Shown here: piece after piece, positions 57,728 to 64,000 of the stretch
Numbering within the stretch: the stretch's first letter is position 1
Layout: each line of letters starts with the position of its first letter
DNA from: Gavia stellata
Lineage: Eukaryota; Chordata; Aves; Gaviiformes; Gaviidae
Assembly: GCF_030936135.1 (NCBI RefSeq)
Contig: NC_082604.1
Location: 2,301,001 to 2,365,000, forward strand
Direction: 5' to 3'
Length of the DNA: 64,000 nt
Translations under genes and position numbers: made by a program
The notes under the pieces: generated by a model
What the model was told of the DNA's origin: nothing
Seen by the model: the letters and a program-made list of their open reading frames with translations, nothing else
Databases searched by the model: none

Positions 57728-59073
57728 CTGCAGAGTTGGAAAGGCAAGACAGTGATGCCACCGGCAGAGAGTGGACCACATCCATCCATTGGACACTAAT
57801 AGCACCATAAAACCACACCTGCATGCCTGCAAATGTCGCTGACAGCCTTTTCTTCCTCCAGCTATTGAATTTTATTGGAATAAGAAAAAGGGGCAGTGCA
57901 GAGCGATGCTTTGTTAATATAAATGAATGCAGGAACATTTCACGGGTGGTTTGATGGAACCTACAATGTTAAATCAATGATACCATGAATCATTGCCTGC
58001 TATTTCAGTGGGACACAACCCACTTAACACACTCCCTTATCACTCCCAGCTCTCTGAAACAGGCTGGAGTGTTTTCATTGACACTGTTGGTATGTGGAGT
58101 AATTTTTTCTCAGGAAAAGGAAGAGTTTGGAGGAAATATGCCTGCCCTGCACAGAGATGGAGCCAAATTTGATAAAAGCTACTTGCAAGCAGTTTGCCAG
58201 GGACATATTTCCAGGGTGGAGCTCAAGATCTCACCTTGGTTTTGCATGTTGCTATTACAAAAACTGAAATCTCTCCTGCATCTTATCTACTGTGAGCTCT
58301 GCTGGCGCGTGGCAGCATTAACAAGCGCTCATAGACTCGGGCAGCATATTTTGTTCAACCAGCTTCTGTTGAGAAAGATTATTAAGCGATGTTTTATCAA
58401 AACATGTATGCAATCTATTTTTACCAATGTTGCATTTGCCAAAAAATCTGATTCTCCAGATAGGGAGGAAAATGCTGATAATGGGTTCAATAAACAGATA
58501 GATGAATACACTGCAAAACATGGCAAAAATGAATCTATTCGGAATCAAAAAAAAAAAATTACTAATTTCACATAGCCAGTCCTGCGTTCCTCCATTCATT
58601 TTAAGCCTACTTCAGACCCTTTTTCTGCCCTATTTATTTTCCTATTTCCCCCTTATTATAACGCTCACCTGGTTGTACCACTGGAGCAGAGGGGTCTCCT
58701 GGAAGACAGTTTCCATCTGGAGAGGAAAAATGAAGACATTCTTCATAGAAGACAAAAGCGAGAAGGCTGCATAGCTTGAGTTCAAGTCCAACGCCGTGTC
58801 GTTCGTAAGTCCCTTCATGAAAAGGATGATGGGCCGGTCCTGGTAAATCCTAGCGGCAGACTCCACAGAACAGGACACCAGTGGAGGTGGCTCCAAGCGC
58901 TCCGTTGTCTCCAGAAAGATGATGCTTTTGCCGAGGTTCAAGACCTGCTCAGATGTCAGGAAGTGCTTCGACATAGGCATATAGGAGAAGAAGCAGCCGG
59001 ACAGCAGGGAGATCTCGTACAAAATGCCCGAGACGAAGAAGAAGCAGAGGCATATCTGGATTTTCTTCAACAT
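57116..59073 (-). CDS. A4GNT: Alpha-1,4-N-acetylglucosaminyltransferase, gene-level entry
   Basis: A4GNT is a Golgi type II membrane enzyme of the GT32 family. It adds GlcNAc in alpha-1,4 linkage to galactose on core-2 O-glycans of gastric gland mucin. Exons 58669-59073 and 57116-57727 join in phase 0 to give 338 residues (human 340). A membrane anchor lies at about 5-25 after two lysines. The catalytic domain includes the donor/metal-binding D166-T167-D168 motif in KYGGIYMDTDVIS. N-glycosylation sequons include N91-D-T, N98-S-S and the later NLT, NIS and NHS. There is no frameshift or lost motif, so the gene looks functional. Confidence 0.96.
57728..58668. other. A4GNT intron
   Basis: A 941-bp intron, GTGAGC to CTCTGCAG on the reverse strand. 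It is AT-rich, and the open frame of 196 codons on the other strand (57985-58575) has no resemblance to any family I know. Confidence 0.85.
58669..59073 (-). CDS. A4GNT: A4GNT first coding exon (anchor and stem)
   Basis: 135 residues beginning MLKKIQICLCFFFVSGILYE, a signal-anchor. Then SIIFLETTERLEPPPLVSCS and VESAARIYQDRPIILFMKGL align with human GIVFLETSERMEPPHLVSCS and VESAAKIYPEWPVVFFMKGL. The donor is AACCAG|GTGAGC, phase 0. The start codon context CAAGAATG has A at -3 (AGA before ATG). Confidence 0.96.
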
Positions 59074-59118
59074 TCTTGCTTTCCCTGGGCCTTTGGGGTC
59101 ATGCCTCAGACATGGATG
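59074..59118 (-). other. A4GNT: A4GNT 5' UTR segment with upstream ATGs
   Basis: A good acceptor (CTTGTCTCTCCTTAG|CATCC) lies 45 bases upstream of the start, so the coding exon likely begins at 59118 and an untranslated exon lies further up, as in mammals. The leader contains two upstream ATGs: one opens the four-codon frame MSEA and stop, the other runs out of frame into the main start. Confidence 0.5.
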
Positions 59119-59205
59119 CTAAGGAGAGACAAGGAACAGAAAAATATATGCCAGTATTATTACTTAGCAGGATTGGGAAATGGTAGGACACGGCTTTGGA
59201 CAGCG

Positions 59206-59280
59206 TAGCATGAAGGCAGTTTGGTGAAGCTCATGCCTTCACCCATAGCATGAAGGCAGTGTGGTGAAGCTCATGCCTTT
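59206..59280 (+). repeat. Two-copy tandem duplication, 40-bp period
   Basis: TAGCATGAAGGCAGTTTGGT followed by GAAGCTCATGCCTT occurs at 59206 and again at 59246 with one clear difference (TTTGGT to TGTGGT). A recent local duplication just upstream of A4GNT. Confidence 0.9.
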
Positions 59281-60439
59281 CCCCCAGGACAAGCCTGGTG
59301 AGATGTCTCACGGTGCAGAGGGCTCTGCTCTGGGGGGTGAAGTGCTGGGATCCCACCTTCTCGTTCCCCAGCCAGGCATGGGGAACCAGGAGAGGTCTTG
59401 GAGAAGGGACACACAGCTATGTCTCATGGCACAGTCATTGGCTTGGCAGAGAGGGAAGGACCAAGGGAGAGAGCGGGGAGAGCAAGGCGAGAAGGATCAC
59501 CTCGCCCCATGCCAAGGCAAGGACCCCCAAGCCCATCCCTGGGGCAGGCTGGTGTAGCAAACTGTTCCCAAGCACCGCGGCATCATGCTAACATGTTCTT
59601 GTCCACAAGCAGGAGATGCCCAGGGGATCTGAGGAGCAAACCCTGATGTGCCAGTGGAATTAGGTGGCCAGGGGGGCTGTGAGTGCCAGCAAGGGGAAGG
59701 TCATGACTACAGTCTGGGATGTGTCAGCCAAAGCTAAAACATCAGCATGTAGGCACCAAAGTTTTTTTCCCAATTCGCCCCTCCTGCTCACGCTTCAGCC
59801 CCAAAGGCTGTGAGGGACTTGGGTCCTGCAGGGATGCAGGCTGCAGAAGGACCAGAGAGGGACAGATGGAAGGACAGAAAATGGATGATTTTGTACAAGC
59901 GAAGAACTAGGACCTACCTGGATTATAGTTCTGACAAATCCACATTTCCAGCTTGTTTGTTTGCCACTATGGTGGCAATCAGGCTCCCTTAAAGCCCAGC
60001 TCCCTGGTGAAGACACCCAAACTCTTTGGAGCATGCAAAGGGATTTCTGAAGGCAGGAGACTGATGCACAGAAGAAAACTGAGGCTGCTGTGGGCTGAAT
60101 CTCAGTCCCAGAAATGGCTTGGGGCCAACGGGACCCACCTAAAAGGACAAAAAAGGGACAAGTTTTAGGTGAGACCTATCTCATGCCTACATCAGCCCAG
60201 CCCCTAATGCCTGGTCTTGCCATGACATAAGCCCGTATAGCACCGGGGAGTTCCTGCTGGTGAGAGGCAGAATTAAATCTTATCTGCATTGCACTGTTTG
60301 ACAAGCTCGTTACGCAAGGAAATTCTCTGCTGAAATGCCACTTGGTTGCATCTGACCAGCCCACATTTGCTCTGCAGAGACCATGAGCCAGGGTCCAACA
60401 GAGGGGAGACACTTTGAATGACAACCCAATGTCCAAGCA

Positions 60440-60760
60440 ACCCCTGGAAGTGTTTAAGGCCTTATTAATTAAAGCGAATGGGAGGAAATATGCTCTGTGT
60501 GCTCAGTTAATTAATGAGATGCATTACCATGTCACCCAACCAGAATATAGATAAGTCTGCAGCGTAGCAAACCCCATGGAAATTCCCCTGCAAGCGCTGA
60601 GTGCGCACTTGAAGCTGTGGCAGCTCCTGATACATTTCTCAGAGCTAGATCTCATCGAATTAAATATTAAAGCAATGACTGTTCCCATCAGTACAGCTTT
60701 CCATGCTGCATAGCAATTTTTGTTGTTTTTCATCGCCGCTGCACAGAGTTTCTCATTACA
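60440..60760. promoter_or_regulatory. Candidate conserved element with paired TTAATTAA sites
   Basis: This AT-rich, repeat-free block has two palindromic TTAATTAA sites at 60465-60472 and 60507-60514, 42 bases apart, plus GAATTAAATATTAAAGCAAT near 60657. Such paired homeodomain palindromes and the composition suggest an enhancer upstream of A4GNT. Inference. Confidence 0.3.
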
Positions 60761-63700
60761 CCCTGAGTTCCCACAGCAGCATGGGAGAAGATACCAGGGG
60801 TGAAGTGGGTGACAATGCTATAGCCACCAGGCACCAATGCGGCTGTGGGTACGATCTCCTGGACAAAGCCAGTGGGTTTGCAGCCTGCGGAGGAGGGAAT
60901 GATGCTTTTTTGTTATTTTCCCCCTTTGTTTTCTCACTTTCTTTTATTACCCCAGCACCCTGCAGCGGAGCCCCCGCACCCAGGGCCTCCCTGCAGATAT
61001 CGAATTTGGGTGGAAGACAGGGAATGGAGAGCAAATACAAGCGGTTTGGAAATGACTTGTTCCCAAGCCTGCGGATAAAGCAGACCGTGCTGCAGAGCGC
61101 CACAGCCCCAGCGATGTCCAGGCGCAGCATGAACGCCCGCTGCTGAGCCCTGCACCAGAGGGCTCGGGAAACACCAGCAGAAGTGAGAGTCAAATAAAAT
61201 ACATTACTCGAACTACAAAATTTCCTCCTGTGTTCCCCTCCTGCCTCTTAGACACATGCTTCTGACTTACTCCAGCCATCTGAAAATAAAACAGAATGAA
61301 GAAGTTGCCTCCTAGCAGCTCCCTCACTAGTCTCAGCCTGGCCAGATTTTCAGGCTTTTTCCCATTCCCAGCTCTGACCTAAACTGTGCCGGCTGCTGTT
61401 GCTGTGCTGCGCCAGGGCAGTCCAGGGACTGGAGCTCCCTCCTTCTAGTCCTTGCAATTTTTAAATCTTGATGCCACTCTCTTGGCAATGTTTGCTTGAA
61501 GCAGAAAACCCAGGCTTTGCTTTGATTAGAAATGGGACCATCAGAACATTCCCATTACCAGATTAATATTTCTTCTTTGACGGCCTAAGATCCGATGTCT
61601 CAGGTCTTTATGAGCAGCCTAGCAAAGCTGTGCTCGCAATAGCCGTTCAAATTTAAAATAGTCCGGGAGGCATTTTATTTGCAAATTGTGGGGAGAGAAT
61701 AAGTAGACACTCCAACAGATACCGGCTCTGTGTACGACATTGTGAAGGGAAACGCGAATCTTCATCATCTCATTCTGGGAAATTGTTTTGCTTGGTTGGT
61801 TTTCCAAAACCCCTATGTGGCGAGTTATGAATTCTCATCACATTTGACCTGGAGGCTGCTGTTATCAAAATGTTCCCTTCCCTGCTCAAGTTAAAAGGAC
61901 TGCAGAACTGAATGTTAAAAATAAATCCCAGCCATTGAATAGATTACCCTGCTGAGTGGGTTGCTTTTCTGGATGCAGCAGACGGCATGCTGGCTTGATG
62001 GCCCATCTTGTAAAGATATTTCTTTTCTCGGGGCAATTTCAGTATTTCAAGTGCAGGATGAAAATGGGTGGGAGACTACAAGAAAGATTACTACGAATGG
62101 GTGGTAATTCCTCCAAGGTGTCCGTGAGACACGTGCGGCGGGAAGGTACAGCGGGATTTTTTCAGTCAATGCCACTGAAGGGAGTGAGTAAATCAACCCG
62201 CCGGGGTGCTCGCACCCCCTGCATGCCACAGCCTGACCCCACGGCAAACGCTGGGGTCCCTGCAGTGACAGCCTGGCCAGAGGGACCCCCCCGCCCAGGG
62301 CAGCCCACGGGGCACAACCGGCCCCACAGGGACTCGGAACATGGCCTCAGCTTGCACTGGGACTAAGTCTTCTTCTCATTTGTCAAAAGGAATTTTTTTG
62401 AAATTAAAAAAAAAAATAACACCACTTGCAGATCTCAGTTTGTACAGCCCTTTAGTCTAAACCTCAAGCCCAATCTGAACTATCTGAAGCAAGTCACACG
62501 CGTTATGAATTACAGTTTATGCACCACAGGTGAATAACACACATATCACAGTCCTCTGGCAATGCCCCACTCTGCTGTCACCGAATCCTCATCCCCATGG
62601 CTTCTGGGCATCCCTCGAGATTCGAAAGAGAGACTCCCATCCTCTCGTCTATCCCCAAAACTGCAGCTTTCCTCTGAGATCCAGCGGGTTTTGCATCTGG
62701 GTCTGCACCCATCCAACTGGGTAACTGTATTTCTCCTGGCAGGGAATAACCTCAAGGCAGTCCCTGTTTGTAACGCACACAGCATTGCTTGAACCTACGC
62801 CGCTTTACTTTCACGTCTTTACAGAATCTGCTCAAGTAAATTACAGCTACAACCAAGTTAGCACACATGCGTGCACTTCAAAGCCAACTTCCTTCCAGAT
62901 TTAACACCAGGCATATTTGGAAACCTCTTTCAAATGGAAAACCTGTAGAAGAATATATCGTATTCATCACAGACTGTAATTAATGCAGCCTTTCCAACCT
63001 CCGGCATGCCAGTGAAGGGGCTTCTTACTGCACCACTTCTCGCCTGCTTTCTGATTCTACGACCTGACATTTTTATAGAGATAAAGCAAAACTCACCTCT
63101 TGGCTGCAAAAAGCAGGCAAAGCGTGCAGCCTGTCGGGAAGCAAAGCCAAGCTGAACCACACTGGAAAGTATCCACAGCCGGTGGAGAGCCCTTTGCTTG
63201 TGCCAGAGGAGCTGCGCTGCCTCTCCACTATCTTCTGCCCTGCCAGGGCTTGGAGCAACCTCATGGCTTGCTCTCCACCAGCTCTGGTGTTTGCATTCTT
63301 GGTGTGCTGAGATAAGGCTGAGGAAGGAGCTAGGGCTGTGTTTTCAAAGGTGCAGGCATACAGGAGCACGCAGTACGAGGTTCTTCGGGCAGCCAAACAT
63401 GAGCCCCACCACCCTGTGAGGGTCCGGAGAGATGGGTGGGTCTCAGTGGGTGCCAAAAGGCAGACTATTTGCACCTTTTGGGGGTGGTTTACAGCATATT
63501 AAGCCTTTTCTCTTTGTTTCTAGAACCACATTTATGGACGCTACTTTGCACCATAGCTTAGATCTCCTTGCCCTATAGCGAAGAGTACTTCCAAGGAAGG
63601 CAACAACAGGGCCTCCTACACAAACACATCCCAAATAATACCACACATCCTGAACTGGCTCTTTGACAAGCTCAGATGCCTGCCCAGCTCCCCGTTAGAG

Positions 63701-64000
63701 ACCAGGCAGGCAAGGAGCTTTGCTGATCCAGAGCTTCTGCTTGTCCCCACAACCTGTCCCCAGGAGGATGCCTTGAATGGTACAGGAGCACCGTCAAGTG
63801 CCCCCAGGATTGGGATGACCCACCTCAGGTTGGAAGGATTCCCCAGAGCTTTCCTGACCCTGGGGTGCAAGGAGTATGAACTTCAGTGGCTGTCCTGTGC
63901 TGGGACAGCAGAATTTGTAAGGGGGAGGTGGAGCTGTAGCACCAAAGAGAAATCCCCAGTGCATCCCTCCTACAGCCCTGACCTGTGCTGGACCAGTGCC

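Larger units (their letters stand above)
59121..64000. other. 5' flank of A4GNT, no gene recognised
   Basis: I find no exon of DBR1 or ARMC8, the next genes in mammalian order. The stretch contains a 40-bp tandem duplication at 59206-59280, an AT-rich candidate element at 60440-60760, and a pair of overlapping opposite-strand frames near 60756-61193 of unknown status. The rest is featureless by eye. Confidence 0.55.

Noticed and set aside
57985-58575. 196-codon forward frame inside the A4GNT intron
   Set aside because: AT-rich, ends in a poly-lysine run encoded by an A-tract, and has no homology. The intron is clearly defined on the other strand.
59121-64000. Search for DBR1 N-terminal exons
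   Set aside because: DBR1 is next by mammalian synteny. I looked for its conserved metallophosphoesterase start and found nothing convincing in this window.
1-64000. Search for CRISPR arrays, defence islands, prophage, tRNA or rRNA genes
   Set aside because: No regularly spaced repeats, no bacterial-style operons and no RNA-gene signature seen. The intron-exon structure and CR1 elements show vertebrate nuclear DNA.

Overview
The window is vertebrate nuclear DNA, most likely from a bird. Three multi-exon genes with GT-AG introns fall in the order CLDN18, DZIP1L, A4GNT, which is the order known from human chromosome 3q22. The window also holds at least three CR1 LINE 3' ends with the ATTCTATGA-type terminal repeat typical of birds, and interspersed repeats are otherwise sparse. 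There is no prokaryotic or phage content. No rRNA, tRNA or CRISPR array was found. The species cannot be named from the sequence alone.

Layout. Positions 1-15185 are non-coding 5' flank of CLDN18, with two CR1 tails and an AT-rich block with homeodomain motifs near 10.1-10.6 kb. CLDN18 is on the + strand, coding 15186-31437. It has two alternative first exons, a stomach-type one at 15186 and a lung-type one at 23999, spliced to four shared exons; each isoform is 259 residues. A polyadenylation signal at 33746 would close a 2.3-kb 3' UTR. Positions 33.8-40.1 kb are non-coding. DZIP1L is on the - strand, coding about 40118-51526, and was rebuilt as 14 coding exons giving about 734 residues. Eleven of these are firm. 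The coiled-coil exon at 47547-47600 and the donors of the exons at 42041 and 41035 are tentative. Positions 51.5-57.1 kb are intergenic. A4GNT is on the - strand with two coding exons (58669-59073 and 57116-57727) giving 338 residues. From 59.1 kb to the end I see only flanking DNA; the next gene expected by synteny, DBR1, is not reached.

Function. CLDN18 makes tight-junction claudins for alveolar and gastric epithelium. A4GNT makes the alpha-1,4-GlcNAc cap of gastric gland mucins. DZIP1L, lying between them, is a ciliary transition-zone protein. The two outer genes are both stomach-associated, which may or may not reflect shared regulation.

Nothing here looks like an undescribed system. The points worth following are the alternative-promoter arrangement of CLDN18, a likely GC-AG intron and a 31-nt exon in DZIP1L, upstream ORFs on A4GNT, and several AT-rich blocks with paired transcription-factor motifs that could be conserved enhancers. 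Conservation cannot be judged from one sequence, so the enhancer calls are inference.
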